Below are positions 26,486 through 34,726 of a stretch of DNA of 64,000 nucleotides, in pieces. The number at the start of each line of letters is the position of its first letter. The first letter of the stretch is position 1. The notes beneath the pieces are model-generated. The model saw only the letters and a program-made list of their open reading frames with translations, searched no databases and had not been told where the DNA came from. Position numbers and translations under genes: made by a program. The stretch comes from Saprospiraceae bacterium (GTDB lineage Bacteria; Bacteroidota; Bacteroidia; Chitinophagales; Saprospiraceae): the NCBI GenBank assembly GCA_026129545.1, contig JAHCHX010000003.1, positions 310,001 to 374,000 on the forward strand, read 5' to 3'.

Positions 26486-28378
26486 ATGTTGCGTTATTTG
26501 CTCTGCCCGCTATTTTTCGCCATGTTTGGCATGGCCAATGCTCAAAACAACTCCCTAAACCTGATTCCACAACCCGTTGAATGGCAAGTGACGAACGGAA
26601 CCTACGCGCTGGCGCGGGGCGCCACCATTGGGTTCGACAAACCCGAAGGTCGGGCAATTGCCGAAATGCTCGCTCAAAAATTGAACACTCCGACGGGCTT
26701 TTCTCTCAAAGCACAACAAAGCACCTCTGCCGCCATACAACTAAGGCTGAACAATACCCCCGACGCAAGGTTGGGTCAGGAAGGCTACACCCTCGAATCC
26801 ACGCCCAAAGGCATCGTGATGACGGCCAACCAACCCGCAGGCTTGTTTTACGCCATGCAGACGTTGTTGCAACTTTTCCCAAAAGAGGTGGAAAGTAAAA
26901 CCGTCGCAAAAGTGGACTGGAATATCCCGCTCGTGAAAATCGCTGACTACCCGCGTTTTGCTTGGCGCGGCATTATGCTCGATGTGAGCCGCCATTTTTT
27001 CTCAAAAGAGGACGTGAAAACACACATTGACCAAATTGCCCGGCTGAAATACAACACGTTTCACTGGCACCTGACCGACGACAATGGCTGGCGCATCGAA
27101 ATAAAATCGCTGCCCAAGCTGACTTCCGTCGGGGCTTGGCGGGTGCAACGCGCCGGACGCTTTGGCGACCGCGCCGACCCCCAACCCGGCGAGCCGGCCA
27201 CTTATGGGGGCTTTTACACGCACGACGACATTCGGGAAATCGTCCGGTACGCACAGGAACGCTTCGTGACCATTGTGCCGGAAATAGATGTGCCCGGCCA
27301 CAGCATGGCGGCCATCGCTGCTTACCCCGAATTGAGCTGCACCAAAAACCCCGACACCAAGGTGAACCCCGGCACGCCTTTTTCGGAGTGGTATGGCAAT
27401 GGCACGTTCAAGATGAACATTGACAACACGCTCAACCCCTCCGACGAAAAGGTGTATGAGTTTTTGGACAAGGTATTCACCGAAGTGGCCGCGCTTTTCC
27501 CCAACCCCTACATTCACGTCGGCGGCGACGAGTGCTACAAGGGCTACTGGAAGGAAGACCCCGGCTGTCAGGCTTTGATGAAAAAACTCAACATCCGGCA
27601 TGTGGAGGATTTACAGGGGTATTTCATGGGGCGCGTGGAGCAAATCCTGCACTCGAAAGGCAAAAAACTGCTTGGCTGGGACGAGATTCTGGAAGGCGGC
27701 ATCTCACCCAACGCAACGGTGATGAGTTGGCGGGGCATCAAGGGCGGGATTGAGGCCGCACAAATGGGCCACGACGTGGTGATGACTCCCACTACTTATG
27801 CCTACTTGGACTACAACCAAGGCGAGCCGACGATAGACCCACCCATTTATGCGTATCTGCGAGCCAAAAAGAGCTATAGCTTCGAACCTGTGCCGGATGG
27901 CGTTGACCCGAAATACATCCTTGGCGGGCAGGGCAATCTTTGGACCGAACAAGTCCCTACCCTGCGCTACGCGCAATACATGACGTACCCTCGCGCATGG
28001 GCGCTCTCGGAAGTGTATTGGTCGCCCAAGGAGAAAAAGAACTGGGAAGATTTCGCCAATCGCATGGAGGCCCACTTTGCCCGCGCCGATGTGGCCGAAA
28101 TCAACTATTCCCGCGCCGTTTACGACGCGATTGTGAAGACCCGGCGGCAAGACGGGAAACTGTGGCTGGAAATGGACAACGAAATGCCGGGGCTGGACAT
28201 CTTTTACTCCATTGACGACACCATGCCCGACAGGTTTTCCTCAAAATATGTCCAGCCCGTCGAATTGCCGGAAGGCCCGATTACGCTCCGCGTGATTACC
28301 TACCGCGACGGCAAGCCCATCGGCCACCTCATCACCTTGAGCCGCGAGGCGCTGGAAAAACGAGCAGGCCGTTTCTAA
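26486..28378 (+). CDS. Beta-N-acetylhexosaminidase, GH20
   Basis: 630 residues. Signal peptide 1-19 from the ATG at 26486. An N-terminal GH20b domain (about 25-150, SLNLIPQPVEWQ ... GLFYAMQTLLQL) precedes the barrel (RFAWRGIMLDVSRHFF; YNTFHWHLTDDNGWRIE). The catalytic Asp-Glu pair of substrate-assisted catalysis is D348-E349 in HVGGDECYKGYW. It removes terminal GlcNAc/GalNAc from chitin-type oligomers or glycans in the periplasm or outside. Its end overlaps the convergent DUF1028 gene by 4 nt. Confidence 0.95.
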   Translation: MLRYLLCPLFFAMFGMANAQNNSLNLIPQPVEWQVTNGTYALARGATIGFDKPEGRAIAEMLAQKLNTPTGFSLKAQQSTSAAIQLRLNNTPDARLGQEGYTLESTPKGIVMTANQPAGLFYAMQTLLQLFPKEVESKTVAKVDWNIPLVKIADYPRFAWRGIMLDVSRHFFSKEDVKTHIDQIARLKYNTFHWHLTDDNGWRIEIKSLPKLTSVGAWRVQRAGRFGDRADPQPGEPATYGGFYTHDDIREIVRYAQERFVTIVPEIDVPGHSMAAIAAYPELSCTKNPDTKVNPGTPFSEWYGNGTFKMNIDNTLNPSDEKVYEFLDKVFTEVAALFPNPYIHVGGDECYKGYWKEDPGCQALMKKLNIRHVEDLQGYFMGRVEQILHSKGKKLLGWDEILEGGISPNATVMSWRGIKGGIEAAQMGHDVVMTPTTYAYLDYNQGEPTIDPPIYAYLRAKKSYSFEPVPDGVDPKYILGGQGNLWTEQVPTLRYAQYMTYPRAWALSEVYWSPKEKKNWEDFANRMEAHFARADVAEINYSRAVYDAIVKTRRQDGKLWLEMDNEMPGLDIFYSIDDTMPDRFSSKYVQPVELPEGPITLRVITYRDGKPIGHLITLSREALEKRAGRF

Positions 28379-29385
28379 TCCGCACAAATCACCCGTTTCA
28401 CGCCCATGCGACCTTCCTTGTCCGTGAGGCGCAGATGAACCAGTCCACGCTGTTGGATGTGTAGGCGCGTCCCCGAAGCGATGTTGGGGCGGGTTTCGAC
28501 CAGTTTGCCCTGCGCGTCGAAAACATCCATGCGGAGGAAGCCCAAGTCGTCGGGAAACGTCACGCGCACCTCGCCGGAAGCGGGATTGGGCGAAACGGAA
28601 AAGGAGAGCGCGTGCCGCGCATTTTCCAAACTGCTCAGGCAAATGTAGTTGGCATCAAACAACGCCTGCAAAGAGTCAATAGGCTCAATGCCTACCGGAT
28701 TGTAGGAAACAAACAGGCGCAAATATGGCTCCTCAGGGCTGTCGTCGGGTGCCGCGACTTTAATGAAGGCAAACATGGAAGAGGTGCCATTGCTCAAACA
28801 GCGGGTGTCGGCACCGGGCACTTTGGCCCCTTGCATAGCGGCCATGAGCTTGTTGGCAAGGCACCCCTCGGCACTAAGAAAACGCGCTTCCATCGAATCG
28901 AGAATCCCCTGCCCTAACAGGATGTTGCCCTGAATCGAATAGTTGGGGCCTACTCGGTGGCCCTTCACATCGAAACAATTGACCCCCGTGAAAGCCGCAG
29001 CCGCCGGCGCACCATTCTGAAATGCCGCCACACCATACTGGCGTTGAGTGGAATTGCCCTGTGCGTCGTTCGCCACCAACCAATCAAGCACTCCCTGCGG
29101 CGACAGCCCCTCCGTCAAGCGAGCGCGAGCGTTCAACTGATTTTGAAGCAAATAAAATGACTGGGTGTTGATAGCACCGCGGCCCGGCAACAGGTCACCG
29201 AGAAAATCAGGAGCGAAATCGGGGAAAAAAGTCTGAAGGTTAGCGGCGCTAATGCAAGAAGCACCCGCACTTCCCACCTCTCCGGTGAGCGAGTCCACCG
29301 CGACGATGGAAAAGGTATCTTGAGCAAAGGAAACGCTGCCGCGGAGCAGCAACGCGAGCGCGAGACAAAGGATGCTTTTATTCAT
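28375..29385 (-). CDS. DUF1028 family secreted protein with T9SS tail
   Basis: 336 residues from MNKSILCLALALLLRGSVSFAQ. The body matches DUF1028, an Ntn-hydrolase-like family (FSIVAVDSLTGEVGSAGASCISA; YGVAAFQNG; GPNYSIQGNILLGQGILDSM; FLSAEGCLANKLMAAMQGAK). The last about 75 residues (FSVSPNPASGEVRVTFPDDLGFLRMDVFDAQGKLV ... RLTDKEGRMGVKRVICAD) form a type IX sorting domain, so it is exported to the surface. Substrate unknown. Confidence 0.9.
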   Translation of the reverse strand: MNKSILCLALALLLRGSVSFAQDTFSIVAVDSLTGEVGSAGASCISAANLQTFFPDFAPDFLGDLLPGRGAINTQSFYLLQNQLNARARLTEGLSPQGVLDWLVANDAQGNSTQRQYGVAAFQNGAPAAAAFTGVNCFDVKGHRVGPNYSIQGNILLGQGILDSMEARFLSAEGCLANKLMAAMQGAKVPGADTRCLSNGTSSMFAFIKVAAPDDSPEEPYLRLFVSYNPVGIEPIDSLQALFDANYICLSSLENARHALSFSVSPNPASGEVRVTFPDDLGFLRMDVFDAQGKLVETRPNIASGTRLHIQQRGLVHLRLTDKEGRMGVKRVICAD

Positions 29386-29523
29386 GAACGAACAGTTTTT
29401 GAGGGCAAGTGTACACTTATTTTGGCAAAGATGCCACAACCCAAAAGCCCAAGTCTTCCGTAGCACCGCCCACCCACTTTATCAGCAAATCGTTTCCTTT
29501 CATAAGCCACCACCCACTCGCGC

Positions 29524-30153
29524 TCATTCTCCATTTCGCCTCGCCGTTCCAAGATGTTCAAAGTCTTCTTTTCGCGTGAAATACTCCAGCCCCAGCACCA
29601 GTACGATGGTGCTGACAAAAACGATCTTCTGCGCAATCGGCAGAAACGAATAGTCGCCCGAACCATAGATGTACAGGGTGTAGTAAAAAAACAACAAGTA
29701 GAGGATGCACAGCACCTTGAACAGGTGCAACCTTGATTTTAGAATGAAAACCGTGATGTAAAACATGCTCAAGAGAAACAAGGTGGCGGATATAGTGACC
29801 ATGAGATCGTGCAAGGGGGTCACGATCAAAAAGGTAAACAGCATACCACCGGAGCCTAAGTACTTGATGACCTTGGCGGCTCTCGTATGCGGTATTCTTT
29901 TGGAAAATCCGATGAAGAATAGCGCGAAACTCGCCGACAGGAAGATCATGCCCGCATCAGCCCAGAGTCTGGATGGATTGTCCGAACCGTTCACCGCTTT
30001 TGCCGCGAATAGGTTGCTGATAAAATTTTTTGACCAGACAAAGCCGACGGAATCCTTGTCGGACAGCGAGCCGCCCGGATACACCTGCATGGCCCACAGC
30101 AGCAGGAATACGGAAATAGAGATGCCGAGCAGAACAGCGTGTTTTTTCAGCAT
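29524..30153 (-). CDS. Integral membrane protein, DUF998-like
   Basis: 209 residues from MLKKHAVLLGISISVFLLLW at 30153 (the longer frame to 30294 is not hydrophobic). About six membrane segments are spaced through the protein. No catalytic motif. It resembles DUF998-type proteins by overall layout only. Its end leaves about 138 bp before the DUF1028 gene. Confidence 0.75.
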   Translation of the reverse strand: MLKKHAVLLGISISVFLLLWAMQVYPGGSLSDKDSVGFVWSKNFISNLFAAKAVNGSDNPSRLWADAGMIFLSASFALFFIGFSKRIPHTRAAKVIKYLGSGGMLFTFLIVTPLHDLMVTISATLFLLSMFYITVFILKSRLHLFKVLCILYLLFFYYTLYIYGSGDYSFLPIAQKIVFVSTIVLVLGLEYFTRKEDFEHLGTARRNGE

Positions 30154-30755
30154 GTTGTAGCAGTTAAAGACAGGTTGATTTTTCCCGATGCCGCTCCGGG
30201 GCATCGGGTTGAAAAGACCGCAAAGTTGTTGTTTTCCAAATGGAAAAACCCACCGCACCCAGATTAAAAAGCGCAGACCCACAGCGGCGAGCACCGCAGC
30301 CTGCCGTACGACGGTGTTTTAGCCTCCAGCCCGCTGCCCTGCTGCGAGCAGGCGGAAAAAAATCCGGCGCGGCTTCGCCAAACAGCGCGGGCGGAATGCG
30401 CGCCCACACGCTTGGTGCAGTAGCGAAAAGCCCGCAGCAAGAGACCAAGAAGTTGGTGGCACGGTTGGTGCGGGGAAGCGAGGCACATAGCACACTATTG
30501 GACATTTTTCCAACCGCAGAGACGCAGAGACGCAGAGACGCGGAGGGTTTCTAAGAATCTGATTTTCAAAAAAATAAAAACTCTGCGTCTCCGCGTCTCT
30601 GCGGTGAATTTGAAAATGTCCAGTAGTGTGGGCACATAGAAGCCTCTTCACGCCCCGGTTTGTTTGGCAAACCTGAAGAACAGGCTTGAAAGCCCTGTGC
30701 ATTTGCTACACTCGAACCTTGAATCTGCTAGGAATAAAAAACGACGCGCCAAGAT
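30154..30755. other. Gene-free spacer upstream of the recombinase
   Basis: About 600 bp without a supported gene. It holds a GC-rich stretch (30180-30490), the palindromic element at 30491-30630 described separately, and a leader for the recombinase. Short ORFs here are not conserved-looking. Confidence 0.6.
30491..30630. repeat. Nested palindromic repeat (GCAGAGACGC type)
   Basis: Outer arms CACACTATTGGACATTTTTC (30491-30510) and GAAAATGTCCAGTAGTGTG (to 30630) enclose inner arms made of tandem GCAGAGACGCAGAGACGC units and their complement, around an A-rich centre. The GCAGAGACGC type of repeat is seen in many environmental bacteria; here it forms a 140-bp palindrome. Confidence 0.75.
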
Positions 30756-30787
30756 TTTGAAAGTTGGTGGGGCTGTGGTTACTTTTG
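30756..30787 (+). promoter_or_regulatory. Promoter of the recombinase gene
   Basis: TTTG at 30756-30759, a 20-nt spacer, and TACTTTTG at 30780-30787 match the Bacteroidota -33/-7 consensus exactly. Transcription would begin near 30793, 24 nt before the ATG. Confidence 0.75.
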
Positions 30788-30816
30788 CCGTACTTCAAAT
30801 CGAAACCACAGACGAT

Positions 30817-31914
30817 ATGGCACTACAAAACAACAAACAGGTCTCGTACAGTGTGGGTACCCACAAGGGCCAAGCGGTCATCTACATTCGATTTGAGTAC
30901 GACCGGGCACTCATCGAGGAAACTAAAAGATTGACCGACGCTCGATGGAGCCAATCGCAAAAGGCTTGGTATGTACTGGATACTGCCTCGTACCGGAAGA
31001 TGTTTGGACTGGAAAGCCAACCGGTGGTTTCGGATACTGTTCTGCCGGGCATCGGCTCGGTCAACCAACCGGCTCTGACGGCATTCGTGTCAACCTTGCA
31101 GCTAAAGGCGTACAGTCCGAACACGATCCGAACATACCGCAACGAGTTTGTACAACTGCTTCAGTACTTGGATGACAGCACGCCGGTAGATACCCTGAGC
31201 ACGGAACATCTTCGGGCGTATTTCTTGCACTGCACCAACAATCTGAAATTGTCGGAAAACACCCTGCACAGCAGAATCAATGCCGTGAAGTTTTATTTCG
31301 AGCAGGTGTTGGGGCGAGCAAAGATGTTTATCGAAATACCTCGGCCCAAAAAAAAGGTCATTTTGCCCAATGTGCTGGCCATCGCACAAGTGGAGCGTCT
31401 CTTTTCGCAGCTCGAGAATCTGAAGCACAAGACCATGCTATACTTGGCGTACTCCGCAGGACTGCGGGTGAGCGAAGTGGTCAACTTGAAGGTCAAGGAT
31501 ATCCATTCGGAACGCATGGTGATCAACATCAAAGGGGCAAAGGGAAAAAAAGACCGTACGGTAGCCCTGTCACAAGGGATATTGGAGTTGCTGCGCAAAT
31601 ACTATGTCGCCTACAAACCCCAAGATTGGCTTTTTGAAGGACAATACCCTGAAAGCCCGTACAGCACGCGCAGCTTGCAGCAGATTTTTAGGAGGGCCAA
31701 AACGGCTGCCGGAATTTTGCAGGACGTCACGTTTCACAGCCTGAGGCACAGCTATGCCACACACCTGCACGAGGCCGGGACAGACCTCAAACTCATCCAG
31801 GAACTCTTGGGGCACAACGACATCAAAACGACGCTCCGCTACACACATGTCAGCAACCGAACACTGGAAAACATCAAAAGTCCGTTTGATGCCTTAAACC
31901 TGAAAAACGAGTAG
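30817..31914 (+). CDS. Tyrosine recombinase of the cassette array
   Basis: 365 residues from ATG 30817; an in-frame extension to 30664 crosses the promoter and is rejected. Residues 1-70 are an extra N-terminal module (YIRFEYDRALIEETKRLTDARWSQSQKAWYVLD) known from Bacteroidota recombinases. Residues about 85-170 form the SAM-like core-binding domain. The catalytic domain has R217 (AGLRVSEVVNL), K244 region (GKKDR), H307xxR310 (FHSLRHSYATH), H333 (LLGHNDIKTT) and Y342 (RYTHV). Only about 59 residues separate KKDR from HSLRH, so the insertion of IntI integrases between these boxes is missing. It ends with ENIKSPFDAL. It is XerC/D-like in sequence, and reads in the same direction as the cassettes. 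Its role in cassette movement is inferred from position. Confidence 0.93.
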   Translation: MALQNNKQVSYSVGTHKGQAVIYIRFEYDRALIEETKRLTDARWSQSQKAWYVLDTASYRKMFGLESQPVVSDTVLPGIGSVNQPALTAFVSTLQLKAYSPNTIRTYRNEFVQLLQYLDDSTPVDTLSTEHLRAYFLHCTNNLKLSENTLHSRINAVKFYFEQVLGRAKMFIEIPRPKKKVILPNVLAIAQVERLFSQLENLKHKTMLYLAYSAGLRVSEVVNLKVKDIHSERMVINIKGAKGKKDRTVALSQGILELLRKYYVAYKPQDWLFEGQYPESPYSTRSLQQIFRRAKTAAGILQDVTFHSLRHSYATHLHEAGTDLKLIQELLGHNDIKTTLRYTHVSNRTLENIKSPFDALNLKNE

Positions 31915-31918
31915 GGGC

Positions 31919-31970
31919 TTTGTCGTACTTTTTGTATTGTTGGCTTCGACAATACAAAAAATACGACAAA
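31919..31970 (+). promoter_or_regulatory. Hairpin at the candidate attachment region behind the recombinase
   Basis: Arms of 22 nt at 31919-31940 and 31949-31970 pair with one mismatch around an 8-nt loop, starting five bases after the recombinase stop. It could terminate the recombinase transcript, or form part of the primary attachment (attI-like) site. No similar arms occur elsewhere in the array. Confidence 0.6.
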
Positions 31971-31977
31971 ACTTTCG

Positions 31978-31985
31978 TATATTTG
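31978..31985 (+). promoter_or_regulatory. -7 element directly before the first cassette (candidate Pc)
   Basis: TATATTTG matches TAnnTTTG and ends 4 nt before the first recombination point (G31989|TT). Transcription would start within the first bases of whatever cassette is in first place, like Pc of integrons. No good TTTG lies 19-21 nt upstream; that stretch is the right arm of the hairpin. Confidence 0.45.
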
Positions 31986-31989
31986 AGAG

Positions 31990-32154
31990 TTGCGCCGCAA
32001 TCCCTTCGGGATTGCGGCGCAACGCCCGCTCCGCTTTCGCGGACAGCCGTACGCCGCCCCTTCGGGACTGCGTACAACTGTCCGCTTGGCAAAATCCAAA
32101 AAAATTTTTTTCGCTTCGCGAAATTTTTTTGGACTTCGCCAAGCGGAGCGGGCG
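31990..32154 (+). repeat. Cassette 1: 165-bp unit without a plausible gene (copy A)
   Basis: Begins TTGCGCCGCAATCCC and immediately folds on itself: 31989-32004 is complementary to 32008-32023 (16 bp). The rest is the palindrome with arms GCCCGCTCCGCTT (32024-32036) and AAGCGGAGCGGGC (to 32153), so the whole cassette is its attC-like site. Reading frames pass through it but have no start or homology; it looks like a cassette reduced to its recombination site. An identical copy lies at 37351-37515. Confidence 0.8.
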
Positions 32155-32162
32155 TTAGCGGC
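32014..32162 (+). repeat. attC-like site 1
   Basis: Left core GCGGCGCAAC (32014-32023), right core GTTAGCGGC (32154-32162). Stem arms GCCCGCTCCGCTT / AAGCGGAGCGGGC plus a second A/T-rich stem around 32094-32140. Closes cassette 1 and opens cassette 2. Confidence 0.8.
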
Positions 32163-32381
32163 AAGTGTTAACGAAAGTATTGATAACGAACAGCTTAATA
32201 CAGGCATACTAACAGATTAAAGATTATAAGATTTCATTTTAACATAATACAAACGTAAGAAATTTTACCTATGTTGCTATCCATTTCTTTCCAAATCTTT
32301 GGTATAATGTTTAGGCGTCATCACACCAAAAACATCAATAGCCGAACACAAAATGGCTATTCAAAATTTAAGCCAAGCAAA

Positions 32382-33371
32382 ATGAGTTTATATGCCCCCA
32401 ATCATTTTAACTGCACGATACTGATTAACTTACTTTTTAGTTTAGGGTTATTTCTTATTGCTATTCCTTTGCAGGCTCAAAACGAAAAGTTAACAATTAG
32501 CGGCTATGAAGGTAGTAATTTAATCGGCCAGTATCAAAGCAATTATGTGCAATATCTGATAGCAGAAGGTCCGCTTTCGTATGGAGAATTTCCGAAAAAA
32601 TCAACTCCCGAAGGTGCTTTAGAGTGCTTTCTCTACAAAGGTCCTTCAGGACGCACCGCCCTTGAAGTATTCAGAAATTATGAACAACAGCTCAAAAAAT
32701 CAGGATTGAGCATACTGTTTAGCTGCTCTGACCGCAGTTGCAATGATGGTGGATTCCAGAACTTTTTTATTACCATTTACGGAAGCGAGAATAATAAAGT
32801 AGAGAGTAGAAGTACCTTCCCTTCAAAAGAAATAACCAAAATTTATAGCGGAAAATACTACTTGAGTGCTGTATTAAAAGGGACAGAAAGCAACAAATAC
32901 GTTACGATTGGAGTGGCAGATGTTGATAATACAATTTATACCTACATTGATATCTTAACAGAGAAAAGTATGGATGCAGATATGGTTAAGATAACGGCTG
33001 AATACATCAAAAATCAAATTAAAGCAGAAGGGAAAGTAGTCATCTATGAGGCACTGTTTGAAACGGGTAAATCTACTTTATTGCCCTCAGCTACTGGTAT
33101 TATTGATGAAATGTTCTCTTACATCAAAGCTAATCCCACCAAAAATTTTTATATTGTTGGTCATACTGATGATACTGGTGATTTTGATGCAAATATGACC
33201 CTCTCAATTCAACGAGCCCAAAAGATTGCAGACGAACTAATAAAAAAAGGTGTATCTGCTCGCCAAATAACAGCAAAAGGTGTAGGACCATTAGCTCCAA
33301 TTAGAACTAATCAAACGGACGAAGGAAAACAACGAAATAGGCGTGTAGAATTAGTAGAGCGTTTGAAGTAA
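32382..33371 (+). CDS. Cassette 2: secreted OmpA-like protein with N-terminal DUF4892-like region
   Basis: 329 residues from ATG 32382, which starts the signal peptide (FNCTILINLLFSLGLFLIAIPLQAQ); an in-frame ATG at 32271 would add 37 residues. The middle part (GSNLIGQYQSNYVQYLIAEGPL; FRNYEQQLKKSGLSILFSC) resembles DUF4892. The C-terminal third is an OmpA domain (VIYEALFETGKSTLLPSATGIIDEMFSYI; VGHTDDTGDFDANMTLSIQRAQ; GKQRNRRVELVERLK) that binds peptidoglycan. It is the only gene of the 1443-bp cassette and AT-rich. Confidence 0.88.
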   Translation: MSLYAPNHFNCTILINLLFSLGLFLIAIPLQAQNEKLTISGYEGSNLIGQYQSNYVQYLIAEGPLSYGEFPKKSTPEGALECFLYKGPSGRTALEVFRNYEQQLKKSGLSILFSCSDRSCNDGGFQNFFITIYGSENNKVESRSTFPSKEITKIYSGKYYLSAVLKGTESNKYVTIGVADVDNTIYTYIDILTEKSMDADMVKITAEYIKNQIKAEGKVVIYEALFETGKSTLLPSATGIIDEMFSYIKANPTKNFYIVGHTDDTGDFDANMTLSIQRAQKIADELIKKGVSARQITAKGVGPLAPIRTNQTDEGKQRNRRVELVERLK

Positions 33372-33469
33372 GTTGAAAATGATTTTTAAATCCATTTAGG
33401 TCATATTGATAATTGTGAGTTGAAGTTCCTTAAAAGAATATCGAAACAGACAAAGTAATAACAACACCA

Positions 33470-33605
33470 GCCGCTAACACGGATTTTGCGTCATGCGGGT
33501 GGACGTGCAAACTTGGAGCATTGTGCTTCTATTCAAGTTCAGTGCTGGTTGACAGTTTTGTGCTCCGAAACCCGCCCGAACGCAAAGCCCGAAACCGTTG
33601 GTGGC
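33470..33605 (+). repeat. attC-like site 2 (major family)
   Basis: Left core GCCGCTAAC (33470-33478) pairs with GTTAGCGGC at the start of its own cassette (32154-32162); right core GTTGGTGGC (33597-33605). Arms GGATTTTGCGTCATGCGGG and CCCGCCCGAACGCAAAGCCC with one unpaired base; conserved centre of about 75 nt with GACGTGCAAACTTGGAGC and GTGCTGGTTGACAGTTTTGT. Confidence 0.88.
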
Positions 33606-33639
33606 AATTGTTCAACTTCTTTCTTAACATTAACAACAT

Positions 33640-34542
33640 ATGAATAGAAGAGACTTTCTAATTAACACAACGCTGACAGCAGTTGCGTTGACAGCTCTTG
33701 GCCACCCCTATTTGTATGGAAATACATATATCGGGGATTGTGAAACAACCTCTGACCTGTTAGGTCCGTTCTACAGACCGGATAGCCCTATTAGGAACAA
33801 CCTCGTTGTTGCAGAAGAAAACCATCCAAAAATTATTTTAAAAGGAGTTGTCAGACATGACGATTGTACGACGCCATACAAAGGAGCCAAGATCGAATTG
33901 TGGCATTGCTCGCCTGAAGGCGTCTATGATAACGACACAGATGCTTTTTTGTACAGAGGGACAACTTATTGCAACGAAAGAGGAGAATATGAATTCACCA
34001 CACAAATGCCCGTTCCGTATCTTGACGGCCCCGTAAATTATAGACCTGCTCACTTTCATTTATTGATTTCGGCAGAAGGTTATCAAAGTCTCATAACGCA
34101 AATCTATTTCAAGGGCGACCCACACATTAAAGAAGACCTTTCCTCAGCCAACGGCAAAGCTTCCCGGCGTATTTTGGAAACACAGGTGGTAAACGGGGTA
34201 AGTCAAGTGCAATTCGACATTGTTTTGTCGAAAAAGTATGTCGTCTCTGCAAAGAATTTAGACAAGTTGTTAGGGGAATATACTACTGCCGATAGGAAAA
34301 AGACGATACAATTCTTCAATAACGACGGACAACTTTGGATTAAAAACAAACCATACGGACAAGGATTTGATTATAAGGGCAACAACCATTTTGCAATTTA
34401 TGGCTGGCCAGAAAATACCTGGTGGACATTTGATTTTACGCTGGAAAAAAATGGAAATATAACGGCGACGGAGAAATATAAATGGGACGAGGTTAAAGAA
34501 ATTGTAGCCGTGTATCATAAAACAAAATCAGAGAATAAATAA
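33640..34542 (+). CDS. Cassette 3: intradiol ring-cleavage dioxygenase-like protein
   Basis: 300 residues. The N terminus MNRRDFLINTTLTAVALTALG resembles a Tat-type signal (RRDFL). Residues about 30-205 match the intradiol dioxygenase beta-sandwich: LLGPFYRPDSP, the first iron-ligand Tyr in CSPEGVYDND, and Tyr/His/His in VNYRPAHFHLLISAEGY. These enzymes open catechol rings with Fe(III). The last about 85 residues (LLGEYTTADRKKTIQFFNNDGQLWIKNK...) are an added beta domain that the usual enzymes lack. Sole gene of its 1078-bp cassette. Confidence 0.88.
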   Translation: MNRRDFLINTTLTAVALTALGHPYLYGNTYIGDCETTSDLLGPFYRPDSPIRNNLVVAEENHPKIILKGVVRHDDCTTPYKGAKIELWHCSPEGVYDNDTDAFLYRGTTYCNERGEYEFTTQMPVPYLDGPVNYRPAHFHLLISAEGYQSLITQIYFKGDPHIKEDLSSANGKASRRILETQVVNGVSQVQFDIVLSKKYVVSAKNLDKLLGEYTTADRKKTIQFFNNDGQLWIKNKPYGQGFDYKGNNHFAIYGWPENTWWTFDFTLEKNGNITATEKYKWDEVKEIVAVYHKTKSENK

Positions 34543-34545
34543 AAC

Positions 34546-34684
34546 TGCCACCAACAGTACATTGCTGCAAGTGTGGCTGATGTACTGCTATTGGGCTGAC
34601 GAATAGCACGGCATCTGATTATCTTTATTTAAGTGTATTACCAGCAATGCCACACCTGACAGCAATGCCTTGACGTTAGCGGTG
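34546..34684 (+). repeat. attC-like site 3 (divergent family)
   Basis: Left core TGCCACCAAC (34546-34555) is complementary to GTTGGTGGCA at its cassette start (33597-33606); right core GTTAGCGGTG (34675-34684). Arms CATTGCTGCAAGTGTGGC and GCCACACCTGACAGCAATG pair with one extra base on the right. The sequence of arms and centre is unrelated to sites 2, 4, 7 and 8. Confidence 0.85.
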
Positions 34685-34726
34685 ATTTTACGAGACACGG
34701 TAAGCATAGATAATTGACTGACAAAA

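Noticed and set aside
26403..26657. N-terminal extension of the GH-A-like glycosidase
   Set aside because: It reads through the intergenic region and into the GH20 gene; the signal peptide begins at 26402.
31990..32220. Reading frames through the 165-bp gene-less cassette (both copies and both strands)
   Set aside because: Start is TTG at the recombination point, there is no homology, several frames are open at once because the DNA is palindromic, and identical DNA occurs twice with different continuations.
32155..32381. OmpA-like cassette protein start at 32271
   Set aside because: Possible, but the 37 extra residues are basic and precede a normal signal peptide; 32382 is preferred with moderate certainty.
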